Shown here: positions 1 to 8,647 of the stretch, one piece after another
Position numbering within the stretch: position 1 is the stretch's first letter
How the letters are laid out: every line of letters begins with the position of its first letter
Source: Gemmatimonadota bacterium
Lineage (GTDB): Bacteria > Gemmatimonadota > Gemmatimonadetes > Gemmatimonadales > GWC2-71-9
Direction: 5' to 3'
Assembly: GCA_003220855.1 (NCBI GenBank)
Contig: QHTP01000035.1
Span: forward strand, 1 to 34,354
Length of the DNA: 34,354 bases
Notes under the pieces: generated by a model
The model's input: the letters and a program-made list of their open reading frames with translations, nothing else
The model's database searches: none
What the model was told of the DNA's origin: nothing
Position numbers and translations under genes: made by a program

Positions 1-171
1 ATTCTGCACGACCAGTCGGGAGCGATGAAGGGGACGTACCAGGCCACGGGCGTCCCCGAGAGCTGGATGATCAGCCCCGACGGCGTGATCATCAAGAAAG
101 TGATCGGGGCCTCCGAGTGGGACGGCCCCGTCAACGAAACGTTGGTCCGGCGGCTCCTTGATGAGAGATGA
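1..171 (+). CDS. C-terminal fragment of a TlpA/thioredoxin-like (redoxin) protein, truncated by the window start
   Basis: Frame 1 reads ILHDQSGAMKGTYQATGVPESWMISPDGVIIKKVIGASEWDGPVNETLVRRLLDER*. The 'Y.ATGVPESWMISPDG.I' pattern is typical of TlpA/ResA-type redoxins. The stop TGA at 169-171 lies inside a heptamer repeat. Confidence 0.7.
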   Translation: MLHDQSGAMKGTYQATGVPESWMISPDGVIIKKVIGASEWDGPVNETLVRRLLDER

Positions 172-192
172 GAGATGAGAGATGAGAGATGA
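161..192 (+). repeat. Heptanucleotide tandem repeat (ATGAGAG)x4 plus ATGAG, spanning the upstream stop and the downstream start codon
   Basis: Direct reading: ATGAGAG at 161, 168, 175 and 182, followed by ATGAGC at 189 (the start codon of the next CDS). Confidence 0.95.
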
Positions 193-1124
193 GCGTCCGC
201 GCTAACCTCGCGCAGCTGCTCGTGCGCAACTGGCCGATCAAGCTCGCGGCCGGTTTCTTCGCCATCATGTTGTACGTGGCGGTCGCGGCTCAGCAGCCGT
301 TGACGCAGAGCTTCGCCATGCGGCTCGCCGTCGTCGTCCCACCCGGACGCACCCTACGCCAGCAACCGGCGGGTGTGGCGGTCGTCATCACCGGCAAGGG
401 GAGTGAGATCATCAAGCTCCGCTCCTTCCCGCGCGTGATCCGGAAGGTCATTCCCGACACCTTCTCGGCGTCGGCGTGGCACGTGCAGCTGCAGCCGACC
501 GATATCGAGCTCCCCAAGGGCAGCGACGTGCAGGTCGCCGACATCCGCCCGCGCGACATCGAGGTCGTGCTGGATTCAGTCGTGCACAAGGACGTACGGA
601 TCGTGCCGCTCGTGCGCGTCGAGGCCGAGTCGGGGTACGTGATGCGCGGGCTGTCCATCACGCCGAGCATGGCGCGCGTCATCGGCCCGGCCAAGAGCGT
701 CGCCCAGATCGACTCGGTGACCACGCTGCCCACGGTCATCTCCAGTGTGAACGGCCCGTTCTTCCGTACCGTCCCGCTCGATACGGCTCCGCTCGGCATC
801 GTCCGCATCGCCCCCAAGGAGGTGCGCATGGCGGGCGAGGTTACGGCGATCATCGAGCGCTCGCTCTCGGGCGTCCCGATCACGACCGCGGCGTCGGGCT
901 TCACGGGGTTCCTGCTCTCGGTCGAGCGCGTGGGGGTGACGGTGCGGGGCCCCGAATCGCGGGTGAACGCCCTGACACGCGACAGCGTGCGGGTGGTGGC
1001 GCACCTCGTCGGCAAGGCGGGACCGGGCGGCTACGCGCGCCTCACGGTGAGCGCGCCTCCCGGCATCGTTGCGCACGCCGTGCCCGATTCCGTCTCGCTG
1101 AGGCGCAAGACCGGACGTGGCTGA
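189..1124 (+). CDS. YbbR-like domain protein (CdaR-type)
   Basis: 311 aa; N-terminal TM 'NWPIKLAAGFFAIMLYVAVA' followed by repeated YbbR-like beta modules ('IEVVLDSVVHKDVRIVPLV', 'VRMAGEVTAIIERSLSGVPI'). Confidence 0.8.
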   Translation: MSVRANLAQLLVRNWPIKLAAGFFAIMLYVAVAAQQPLTQSFAMRLAVVVPPGRTLRQQPAGVAVVITGKGSEIIKLRSFPRVIRKVIPDTFSASAWHVQLQPTDIELPKGSDVQVADIRPRDIEVVLDSVVHKDVRIVPLVRVEAESGYVMRGLSITPSMARVIGPAKSVAQIDSVTTLPTVISSVNGPFFRTVPLDTAPLGIVRIAPKEVRMAGEVTAIIERSLSGVPITTAASGFTGFLLSVERVGVTVRGPESRVNALTRDSVRVVAHLVGKAGPGGYARLTVSAPPGIVAHAVPDSVSLRRKTGRG

Positions 1125-2169
1125 CGTCGTCCTCGGGATCGAGACCTCGTGCGACGAGACCTCGGCCGCCGTGCTGGTGGGCGAGGGCCGCCGTCCCGAG
1201 CTCGCCGGGCTCGTGATCTTGTCCCAGGACGTGCACCAGGTGTTCGGGGGCGTGGTGCCGGAGCTCGCGAGCCGGGCGCATTTGGCGGCGCTGCCGGCGG
1301 TGGTCGACCGCGCGCTCGCGGAGGCCGGTCTCAGCTGGAGCGCCGTGGACGCCGTCGCGGTGACCCAGGGCCCGGGACTCGTCGGCGCGCTCCTGGTCGG
1401 GGTGGCCTACGCCAAGGCGCTGGCCTATGCCGGCGACCGCGAGCTGATCGGCGTTCATCATATGGAGGGGCATCTCTTCGCCCCGCTCGTAGAGGACCCG
1501 GACCTGGCACCGCCGTTCGTCGCGCTGCTCGTGTCGGGAGGTCACACGCTGCTGCTCGACGTTCCCGCCTGGGGGCGCTACCGCCTGCTGGGCGCGACCC
1601 GCGACGACGCGGCCGGCGAGGCGTTCGACAAGGTCGCGACGCTTCTGGGCCTGGGGTATCCGGGCGGCCCGGCGATCGAGCGGCTCGCGGCCCAGGGAGA
1701 TCCGAGCCGCTTCTCGTTCCCGCGTCCGATGCGGGACGAGGGCTTCGAGTTCTCCTTCTCCGGTCTCAAGACCGCGGTGCTGCGAGCCGTGCGCTCGAGC
1801 GACGATCTCGACCGCGACCGGCCGCATCTGGCGCGCGCGTTCCAGGACGCCGTGCTCGACGTGCTGGTCACCAAACTCGAGCGAGCGGTCCGCGCCACGG
1901 GCCACCGGACCGCCGTGCTGGGTGGCGGCGTGGCGTGCAGCCGGGCGCTCGCCGGGCTCGCCGCCCGGCGCCTCTCCGACGGAGGACTCGCCCGCGTCGC
2001 CGTCGCGAGCCCGCGCTTGAACGCCGACAACGCCGCCATGATCGCCCGTGCCGGGTGGTACCGTCTCGGCCTGGGCGAGCGCAGTGACTGGACGCTGGAT
2101 GCCCGGGCGGACCTGCCGCTGCCCGGCCTGGAGCCGGTACCCACCACACTCGACGCGGCCCGCCCATGA
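1117..2169 (+). CDS. tsaD: tRNA N6-adenosine threonylcarbamoyltransferase TsaD
   Basis: MADVVLGIETSCDETSAAVL, 'GVHHMEGHLFAPL', 'LLVSGGHTLLL' and 'GGVACSRALA' are TsaD/Kae1 hallmarks; overlaps the previous CDS by 8 nt. Confidence 0.97.
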   Translation: MADVVLGIETSCDETSAAVLVGEGRRPELAGLVILSQDVHQVFGGVVPELASRAHLAALPAVVDRALAEAGLSWSAVDAVAVTQGPGLVGALLVGVAYAKALAYAGDRELIGVHHMEGHLFAPLVEDPDLAPPFVALLVSGGHTLLLDVPAWGRYRLLGATRDDAAGEAFDKVATLLGLGYPGGPAIERLAAQGDPSRFSFPRPMRDEGFEFSFSGLKTAVLRAVRSSDDLDRDRPHLARAFQDAVLDVLVTKLERAVRATGHRTAVLGGGVACSRALAGLAARRLSDGGLARVAVASPRLNADNAAMIARAGWYRLGLGERSDWTLDARADLPLPGLEPVPTTLDAARP

Positions 2170-3053
2170 CGATTTATCCCTTCGGGTTCACGATCCCGCT
2201 GCCCCGGATCGACATCCTGTTCATCCATCTGGGTCCCCTGCAGGTCACGGGATACGGGCTGATGATGATGGTCGCCTTCCTCATGGCGGGGTGGGCGATC
2301 CAGGTCGATCTGCGGCGCCGAGGGATGGCCGAGGAGTACGCAGCCGACATCGTGTTCGCCGCCGTGCTCGGCGGCATCGTGGGGGCCAAGATCTGGTATG
2401 TGCTGCTGACGGGCGAATGGGAAGCGCTGTTGCGGCGCGGCGGGTTCGTTTGGTACGGGGGCTTTCTCGGGGGCGTGGCGGCCGTGCTCGCAACCGGGTG
2501 GTGGAAGCGCGTGCCCGCCCGCTGGACGATGGAGCTCACCGCCGCCCCTCTCGCCCTCGGCTACGCGCTGGGACGCGTCGGGTGCTTCCTGGTCAACGAC
2601 GACTACGGCATCCCGTCGACCCTGCCCTGGGCGATGAAGTTCCCGCGCGGACTTCCACCCACCACGGTGGCCGAGCTGAGCAACATGCACGTGCGCTTCC
2701 CGCCCGGCACCGACCCCATGCAGGTCGTGGCGGTGCACCCGACGCAGATCTACGAGACGGCGCTGATGCTGTCGGCGTTCGCGTTGTTGTGGCGGCTGCG
2801 GGACCACCGGCACGGCACGGGTTGGCGGTTCGGCGTCTATCTCGTGCTGGCCGGGACGGAGCGCTTCCTGGTCGAGATCGTGCGCGCGAAGGACGATCGA
2901 CTGCTGGGACCGTTCACCCTAGCGCAGGTGACCAGCGTGCTGTTGGTGCTCGCGGGTGTATGGCTGATGCAGCGACTGCGCGCCCCCGAGCCCGCGACCG
3001 TGGCCGTGCCCGCCGCACTCAAGCCGCAACCCCAGGCGCAGCCGACACGGTAG
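2166..3053 (+). CDS. lgt: Prolipoprotein diacylglyceryl transferase
   Basis: 'GYGLMMMVAFLMAGWAI', 'WYGGFLGGV', 'ALGYALGRVGCFLVNDDYG', 'HPTQIYE' Lgt motifs; ATGA overlap with tsaD. Confidence 0.95.
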   Translation: MTIYPFGFTIPLPRIDILFIHLGPLQVTGYGLMMMVAFLMAGWAIQVDLRRRGMAEEYAADIVFAAVLGGIVGAKIWYVLLTGEWEALLRRGGFVWYGGFLGGVAAVLATGWWKRVPARWTMELTAAPLALGYALGRVGCFLVNDDYGIPSTLPWAMKFPRGLPPTTVAELSNMHVRFPPGTDPMQVVAVHPTQIYETALMLSAFALLWRLRDHRHGTGWRFGVYLVLAGTERFLVEIVRAKDDRLLGPFTLAQVTSVLLVLAGVWLMQRLRAPEPATVAVPAALKPQPQAQPTR

Positions 3054-3060
3054 ACGCGGG

Positions 3061-5157
3061 CTACGGGAACGACGGCCGGCGGCGGTCCGCCCCCGTGCCG
3101 CCGAAACGGTTCCGCTGCAGCCACACCACGGCCACGAGCAGCAGGACGAGGAGCAGCAGCTGGAGTGCCAGCGATTGCACGGTGGGATAGATACCCAGGA
3201 CGGGGATGCGGGGCGCCCACCGAACCACGCTCACCCGCACCAGTCCCGACTCCTGCAGGTCCGCGATCCCCTTCCCCGCGAACACGAACGCCATGTAGTA
3301 GAGCATCGCGCTCGTCACCGCGAAGAAGGGCTTGAGCGGGACCTTCATCCCGAAGCGGCTGACTGCCACGTAGACGATCACCAACGCCAACCCAGCCGCC
3401 GCGATCCCTGCCATGACTCCCGCCACTCCCGCCGCGCTGGTCGATCCCGCCGAGGAGAGCAGCGCCTTGTAGAACAGGATGGTCTCGAAGCCCTCGCGAT
3501 AGACCGCGAGGAAGGCCACCGACGAGAGCGCGAACCCGGAGCCGGTCGACAGCGCGTCCTCCATCCGGCCCTGGACGAAGGCGTTCCACTTGGCCACCTC
3601 GATCTTGGAGAGCAGCCAATAGCTGACGTAGAACAGCACGGCGGTGGCGAGGAGCATGGTCCCGCCCTCGAGCGCTTCCCGCTGGCCCGGCGTGATCTCG
3701 AACAGCAGCTCGATCACCACCGCGGTGGCGGCGCTCGCGGCGACTGCGGCCCAGGCCCCTCGCGCCACGTGACGCCGGCGCTCGACGGCGCCGGCTTTCG
3801 AGAGAAACGCCATCAGCGCCGCCACGATCAGGATCGCCTCGAACCCTTCCCGCAGCAGCAGCACGAACGACTGCACGAACAGGCTGGCGCCCGAACTCCG
3901 GTCGGCGACCAGCCGCTCGGCGCGCTCCAGATCGGCGAGCAGCCGGGCGTGGATCGCACCGAGCTCGTCCGGGCCGGCGCCCGCCGCCGTCCGCGCGCGC
4001 AGCAGGGTGAACGCCTGCTCGAGCTCGCTCGCCAGGCCGGAGTTCCTCAGCCGCACGTCCGTCTCCACCTGTTCGAACGTGAGGTAGGCGTCAAACGCGA
4101 TCTTGTCGGACCGGAGTGCCATTGCCGAGTCGAGCTGGCGCCGCACCACGGAGAACGTGGCGGCCGCCGGGGACGCCTCGTACTTCTGCCGCTCGGCCGT
4201 GGGCAGCACCCGCAGGAACGCCACGATCTTGGCGGCGTCCCCGGGGTCCAACGTACGCGCAAACCCGGGCATCGCCGTCCCCGGACGGCCCCGCAGAATG
4301 AGCTCCTCGAGCTCGCGGTCGGTGAACCGGCCTTGGACGGCGAGGTCCCGCAGCGCGGGCGGCCGGACCGAGAGCGTGGCGGCAAGCGGACCGTCGCCGC
4401 CGCCGGTGGCGCCGTGGCACGAAGCGCACGTCGTCGCGTACCGCCCCTCGCCCTCGCGGACGAGCCCCTCGTCGGCGCGCAGTGTGGCCACGTACGTGGC
4501 TACGGCCCAGCGGTCCTCGGGGGACAGCGTCTCCTCGAACTGTGGCATCGCCGTGCCGGCCACGCCGAGCGTGAGCTTGCGATACACGTCCAGCGGGGAG
4601 ACGGCGCTCATCGCTTGGCGATCGGCGAGGCTCGCGGGCGGGGGGCCCTGCAACTGCTTCGCTTTCGGTCCGTCACCGCGCCCGGTCGCACCGTGGCACT
4701 GCGCGCACTGCTCCTGGTAGACGGCCGCACCGCGCACCAGCGACGGCGGGCGCGAAGGGAAGGTTTCGAGCGCATCTCCAACAGCGGTCGCGATGTGCTG
4801 CACGAGCAGTCCGGCCCGCGCCGCGACCGAGTCCGGGGGTGCGGCCCGGTCGAGCAGTGCGTGCAGGGCCACGAGGTCGGAGTCGGCGGTCGCCCGCACC
4901 GCCCGAGGGAGCGAGCCGACGTCGAGCCGGGCCTGGTCGAGAAACTGCTTGGCCTCCGAGACTTCCTCGGGATTCGTCACCCGGCCCCCGCGGGGCGCAA
5001 CCCCGATGGCGTACTCCTTGGCGGCGAGCGAGGCGGCAGCCACGATGCGTCGGGCCACGGCCAGCGAGTCCATCGCCTGCGCCCCTGCCGGCGCCGTGAT
5101 GCACGTGCCCAACAGCAAGCCGACCAGTGACTTACAGTAGATGGGAGCGGTTCTCAA
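3061..5157 (-). CDS. Multi-domain protein: two c-type cytochrome motifs plus FTR1-family iron permease domain
   Basis: CAQCH and CASCH haem-binding motifs, then 'LREGFEAILIVAAL' and 'YREGFETILFYKAL' (REGFE motifs of FTR1). Start uncertain: in-frame TTG at 5157 (MRTAPIYCKSLVGLLLGTCITAPAGAQA, signal-peptide-like) or TTG at 5172. The ORF track start at 5493 overlaps acpS and is unlikely. Confidence 0.85.
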   Translation of the reverse strand: MRTAPIYCKSLVGLLLGTCITAPAGAQAMDSLAVARRIVAAASLAAKEYAIGVAPRGGRVTNPEEVSEAKQFLDQARLDVGSLPRAVRATADSDLVALHALLDRAAPPDSVAARAGLLVQHIATAVGDALETFPSRPPSLVRGAAVYQEQCAQCHGATGRGDGPKAKQLQGPPPASLADRQAMSAVSPLDVYRKLTLGVAGTAMPQFEETLSPEDRWAVATYVATLRADEGLVREGEGRYATTCASCHGATGGGDGPLAATLSVRPPALRDLAVQGRFTDRELEELILRGRPGTAMPGFARTLDPGDAAKIVAFLRVLPTAERQKYEASPAAATFSVVRRQLDSAMALRSDKIAFDAYLTFEQVETDVRLRNSGLASELEQAFTLLRARTAAGAGPDELGAIHARLLADLERAERLVADRSSGASLFVQSFVLLLREGFEAILIVAALMAFLSKAGAVERRRHVARGAWAAVAASAATAVVIELLFEITPGQREALEGGTMLLATAVLFYVSYWLLSKIEVAKWNAFVQGRMEDALSTGSGFALSSVAFLAVYREGFETILFYKALLSSAGSTSAAGVAGVMAGIAAAGLALVIVYVAVSRFGMKVPLKPFFAVTSAMLYYMAFVFAGKGIADLQESGLVRVSVVRWAPRIPVLGIYPTVQSLALQLLLLVLLLVAVVWLQRNRFGGTGADRRRPSFP

Positions 5158-5209
5158 GAGGGGGATTTTCAATACTAGAGTAATTCTGTCGGGAATGCAA
5201 GGCGACCCA

Positions 5210-5608
5210 TCACACGCGCTCCAACACGACCACCGCCACGGCCGCGAGGTGGGTGTGGGAAAGCGACAGCAGCACGCGCCCCACTCCCAGCTCGCGCGCC
5301 CGCTCGGCCGCCGTGCCGCTGAGACGCACATCGGGCCGGCCGTCGGGCGCTCGCGTGATCTCGATCTCGCGCCAGCCGATGCCGCGCGCCACGGCCGTGC
5401 CCTGCAGCGCCTTGTAGACCGCTTCCTTGGCCGCGAGCCGGACGGCCACGTGGGTCGCCGGGTCGGGTCGGCTCTCGCAATACGCGCGCTCATCGCGTGT
5501 GAGCAAGCGCTCGAAGACTCGAGCGCCCTTGTCGGCGATGATCGCGGCGACGCGCGACACCTCCACGAGGTCGACGCCGACGCCGATCGCGCTCAGAAGC
5601 CCAACCAT
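5210..5608 (-). CDS. acpS: Holo-[acyl-carrier-protein] synthase
   Basis: 'AIGVGVDLVEVSRVAAI..RVFERLLTRDERAYC', 'VRLAAKEAVYKALQGT', 'LLSLSHTHLAAVAVVVLE'. Starts ATG 5608 (or 5620). Confidence 0.93.
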   Translation of the reverse strand: MVGLLSAIGVGVDLVEVSRVAAIIADKGARVFERLLTRDERAYCESRPDPATHVAVRLAAKEAVYKALQGTAVARGIGWREIEITRAPDGRPDVRLSGTAAERARELGVGRVLLSLSHTHLAAVAVVVLERV

Positions 5609-6327
5609 GCCGCGAGCCATGCCGGGGCGCGAAGGTAGCCGCCGAGCACCAGCCCCAGCCAGATGAGCCCGGCCGCGAGCGGCGTCCACAGAACGATCAC
5701 GGGCCACAGGGATGGTCGCCACCGCGCGATGGCATCCGTCTCGACCGCCCAGCGTCGCCGTTCCTCGGCCACCGCCGTCTCGAGTGCGAGCCATGCCGCC
5801 TCCAGCCGCCGGGCCGCCGCCCGCAGCGCGTCCTGCCACTCGGCGTGCGTCGTCTTGTCGAGCACGCCGGCGTCGCGGGCCCCGAGCGCCGCGCCGTCGA
5901 GCACGTCGAGGGCGGCCACGAACGATTCACCGCCGGCGGCGAGTCGGGCGGCGATCGCGCGTTTTTCAGGCCCCGTGAGCAGCCGCCGGCGGCGCTGCCG
6001 GCCGGGCATCCGGACGCGCCGGGCCGCGCGCTCGATTTCCCCGTCCAGCGCGGCCGTCACGCGCTCGGCCGCCTGCCGCACCGCGACTTCCCACGCCTCC
6101 AACCACGCGCGGCGGCCCACGGCCTCGACCACCCGGGCACGCTCCTCGCGCGCCGCGGCGACCCGTGCCTGGCCTCCCAGCTCCATCACGCGCGTCGCCA
6201 GGTCTTCGCGGAGGTCGTCGAGCGGCACCCACGGCTCTTCCAGGCGGCGCGGCACCAGCAGCCGTCCGAGCGAGGACGCGAGTTCCGGCACGCGCAGCGG
6301 CATCGGGATCTTCACTCCGGGGCTCAT
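5593..6327 (-). CDS. Conserved hypothetical helical protein with C-terminal hydrophobic TM segment
   Basis: MSPGVKIPMPLRVPELASSLGRLLVPRRLEEPWV...; C-terminus 'SLWPVIVLWTPLAAGLIWLGLVLGGYLRAPAWLAAWLGF'. ATG at 6327 overlaps the downstream end of the CYTH gene, and its 3' end overlaps the acpS start. Confidence 0.75.
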   Translation of the reverse strand: MSPGVKIPMPLRVPELASSLGRLLVPRRLEEPWVPLDDLREDLATRVMELGGQARVAAAREERARVVEAVGRRAWLEAWEVAVRQAAERVTAALDGEIERAARRVRMPGRQRRRRLLTGPEKRAIAARLAAGGESFVAALDVLDGAALGARDAGVLDKTTHAEWQDALRAAARRLEAAWLALETAVAEERRRWAVETDAIARWRPSLWPVIVLWTPLAAGLIWLGLVLGGYLRAPAWLAAWLGF

Positions 6328-6902
6328 CGTGCCAGCAGGGCGGCGCGGCCGGTGCGCCGCTCGAAGGCGGCGACGAAGTACGGCAGCGACTCCGCGAGGA
6401 AGCTGGCGCGCCCGAGGCCGGTCGCCGCGATCGCCCGCTCGATGCCGGCCGGCTCCCCCTCGACCTCGATGAGAACGTCCATGTCGGGATACCACTCGAG
6501 GCGCAGCACGGCCTTCCCCAAACGATAGACCTCGACCCGCCGATCGATGCGCAGCGACACGGCGAAGCCGAGCCGCTCGAGGATGGTCGCCACGCCCTCC
6601 GGATCTCCCACGCGCGCCTCTGCTTCGGCGCGGCGACGGTATGGCCCCTGTTTCGAGTGCGGGCCCTTCCACGCGAGCACCCCGTACGCCGGCGCGCCGT
6701 CGGCCTGCCGGAACACCCGCAGCCGCAGTACCTCGTCGCGATCCGCCAGTCTGGCGCCGCGGTCGAAGCGCCGGTCGACCATGTCGCCCTGGAACTCGAG
6801 GCGTGCGCCGGCGCGCAGCAGCGCGGCGCGCAGCGCGTCGGGATCCTCGACCCGCGCCTTGACCTCGAGCTCGTCGACGGGAGCGACGGCGGACCGGCTC
6901 AC
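6324..6902 (-). CDS. CYTH-domain protein (class IV adenylate cyclase / ThTPase-like)
   Basis: ExExK signature 'ELEVKARVEDPDALRAALLRAGARL', 'DVLIEVEGEPAGIERAIAATGL'. GTG start at 6902 overlaps the HAD gene stop (GTGA). Confidence 0.8.
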   Translation of the reverse strand: MSRSAVAPVDELEVKARVEDPDALRAALLRAGARLEFQGDMVDRRFDRGARLADRDEVLRLRVFRQADGAPAYGVLAWKGPHSKQGPYRRRAEAEARVGDPEGVATILERLGFAVSLRIDRRVEVYRLGKAVLRLEWYPDMDVLIEVEGEPAGIERAIAATGLGRASFLAESLPYFVAAFERRTGRAALLAR

Positions 6903-7600
6903 GCGAAGATCGCGTCGAGCACCGCGGCCGTGTCGGCGAGCGTGGCGAACACGTAGGCGGCGCCCGCCGCGCGCAGGGCCGCGACGTCGTAGGAGCCGGT
7001 GGCGACGGCGACGCTGCGCGCGCCGATCGGTCGGCCGCACGCGACGTCATCGGGCGTGTCCCCGATCACGATCACGTCCGCACCCGCGAAGCGGCGGCGG
7101 GTGAGCGCCGCCGCGCGCTGTGCGGCGACCGCCGGCAGGTCCGCCCGCCGCGCCGAGTCCGAGCCGTAGGCTCCGACTCGGAAGCGCGCCGGGTCGAGCC
7201 CCGCCGAGCGCAGCTTCAGCGCCGCGCCGGCCGCCACGTTTCCGGTCAACAGTCCCACCAGCGCGCGCTGCCCCGTTTCGTGCGGCTCGAGCGCGGCGAG
7301 CAGCTCCCGCGTCCCGGGCATGAGCTTGGTCGTCTGGGCGGGGGCGGCGAGCTCGGCGCGCAGGTGGTCCACGTAGCGGCGGCACACGGCGTCGATGCGA
7401 CCGGCATCCTCGGCCGCCGGGTGGCCCGCGAGCGAGAGGAGGTCACGCACGATCTGCGGGTCGGTCTTGCCGTCGAACCGGTAGCGCTCGATCGGCCCCG
7501 CGGTCCCCGCCTCGTCGAGCAGCGCGCGGTGAATCGCCCGCCGACCGGCGCCGTCGGTCCAGAGCAGGGTACCGTCAATGTCGAAGAGGACGAGCTTCAT
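6899..7600 (-). CDS. HAD-superfamily hydrolase (phosphoglycolate phosphatase-like)
   Basis: 'MKLVLFDIDGTLLWTDGAGRRAIH', 'LLTGNVAAGAALKLRSAGL', 'VIVIGDTPDDVACGRPIGARSVAVATGSY'. Confidence 0.88.
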   Translation of the reverse strand: MKLVLFDIDGTLLWTDGAGRRAIHRALLDEAGTAGPIERYRFDGKTDPQIVRDLLSLAGHPAAEDAGRIDAVCRRYVDHLRAELAAPAQTTKLMPGTRELLAALEPHETGQRALVGLLTGNVAAGAALKLRSAGLDPARFRVGAYGSDSARRADLPAVAAQRAAALTRRRFAGADVIVIGDTPDDVACGRPIGARSVAVATGSYDVAALRAAGAAYVFATLADTAAVLDAIFA

Positions 7601-7606
7601 GCGAGA

Positions 7607-7640
7607 AAAATAGGCGGTCGGGCGGGCAGGCGGTCAGCCC
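7607..7640 (-). promoter_or_regulatory. Candidate leaderless promoter of the HAD gene
   Basis: Minus strand: CTGACC (in the octamer array), 19 nt, TATTTT, TCTCGC, ATG. The -10-like box ends 6 nt before the ATG. Motif reading only. Confidence 0.3.
7613..7636. repeat. Period-8 tandem array GGCGGTCG-GGCGGGCA-GGCGGTCA
   Basis: Three consecutive octamers read directly. The array overlaps the nlpC-type gene stop (TCA at 7634-7636, + strand) and ends 12 nt upstream of the HAD gene ATG. Confidence 0.75.
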
Positions 7641-8647
7641 CGCGGAGTCTCTGGGCGCCGCACGGCCACGAGCATGCCTCGGAGCCGCTCCGCGGTGGGC
7701 GTGTCGGCGAACAGGTCGTCCGATGCCACGCCCCCGCGCGCCAGCGCCGAGTGCACGATGTGACCGGTCCCCGCCCACAGCGCCACGTGAGAAATGCGCC
7801 GGCCGTCGGCGAAGCAGAGGACGTCCCCGGCGGCATATCCAGCGCCGGCCGCATCAACCGCGACCGCCCGGCCCGCCAGGGCTTGCTGATCGCTGTCGCG
7901 CGGGAGGCCGATGCCTCGCGCCGCGTACGTGGCCTGGACCAACCCCGAGCAATCGACGCCCCATTCGGTGCGTCCCCCCCACAGATACGGGGCGCCCGAG
8001 AACCAGCGCAGCGCCCACTCCGGGGCGGCGAGCAACCGCGCCTCGGCCCGGTACTCCACTTCGGGCCGCACCAGGCCCCACGCGACGTTCCACACGAGCC
8101 CATCGGCGGTCTCCACGAGCCCGTCCCGGCGGAGCACGACGCGCGCCCCCACGGCCAGCCGGAAGCGCCGATCTTCGAACTTGAGCTCCGCGCCAAGCGA
8201 TCGTGCCGTGGCGCGTGTCGTCCAGTCTTCCGCCCAGTCGTCCGGCCCGGTGGTCACGTAGCCCGCGTGCAGCCAGCCGTGGTAGCCGTCCGGCGCTCGC
8301 ACCCGCAGCCATGTCCCGTCGCGTCGCTCGAGCAGCAGCAACGGCTCGCCGTGCACGACTTCGCTCACGCGGTCGGCCGCGATCCGCGACTCGCGCAACA
8401 GCGGCGCGACGGCGGCGGTGGTGACCGCGGCGGGCTCGCCACGCACCGATGTGTCGGGGAGGAGGCGGATGTCGGCTGCGCGGTGCGCGGCGGCGGCGAT
8501 GCGACGCAGATCTTCCAGGGCGTCGCGACTCGTGGTACAGCCGGTGAGCGCGGCGGGCTGCACGGCGACCTCGAGCACGCCGAGCCGCGGGTCGGGCACC
8601 CATTTGCGCTCGACGTCCCCGACGTCGCGCTCCACATGGCCGGTCAT
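7634..8647 (-). CDS. NlpC/P60 family (C40) peptidase with SH3-like N-terminal domains
   Basis: 'YLWGGRTEWGVDCSGLVQATYAARGIGLPRDSDQQA' catalytic Cys region, 'ISHVALWAGTGHIVHSAL' His region; ATGA overlap with the upstream gene. Confidence 0.88.
   Translation of the reverse strand: MTGHVERDVGDVERKWVPDPRLGVLEVAVQPAALTGCTTSRDALEDLRRIAAAAHRAADIRLLPDTSVRGEPAAVTTAAVAPLLRESRIAADRVSEVVHGEPLLLLERRDGTWLRVRAPDGYHGWLHAGYVTTGPDDWAEDWTTRATARSLGAELKFEDRRFRLAVGARVVLRRDGLVETADGLVWNVAWGLVRPEVEYRAEARLLAAPEWALRWFSGAPYLWGGRTEWGVDCSGLVQATYAARGIGLPRDSDQQALAGRAVAVDAAGAGYAAGDVLCFADGRRISHVALWAGTGHIVHSALARGGVASDDLFADTPTAERLRGMLVAVRRPETPRG

Noticed and set aside
3175-5130. 651-aa plus-strand ORF opposite the FTR1 gene
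   Set aside because: Arg/His/Gly-rich antisense translation with no recognisable domain; a shadow of codon bias in GC-rich DNA.
5173-5493. Upstream extension of the 810-aa FTR1 ORF
   Set aside because: It overlaps acpS in another frame, and its Arg/Ser-rich composition is not protein-like. A signal peptide begins near 5157-5172.
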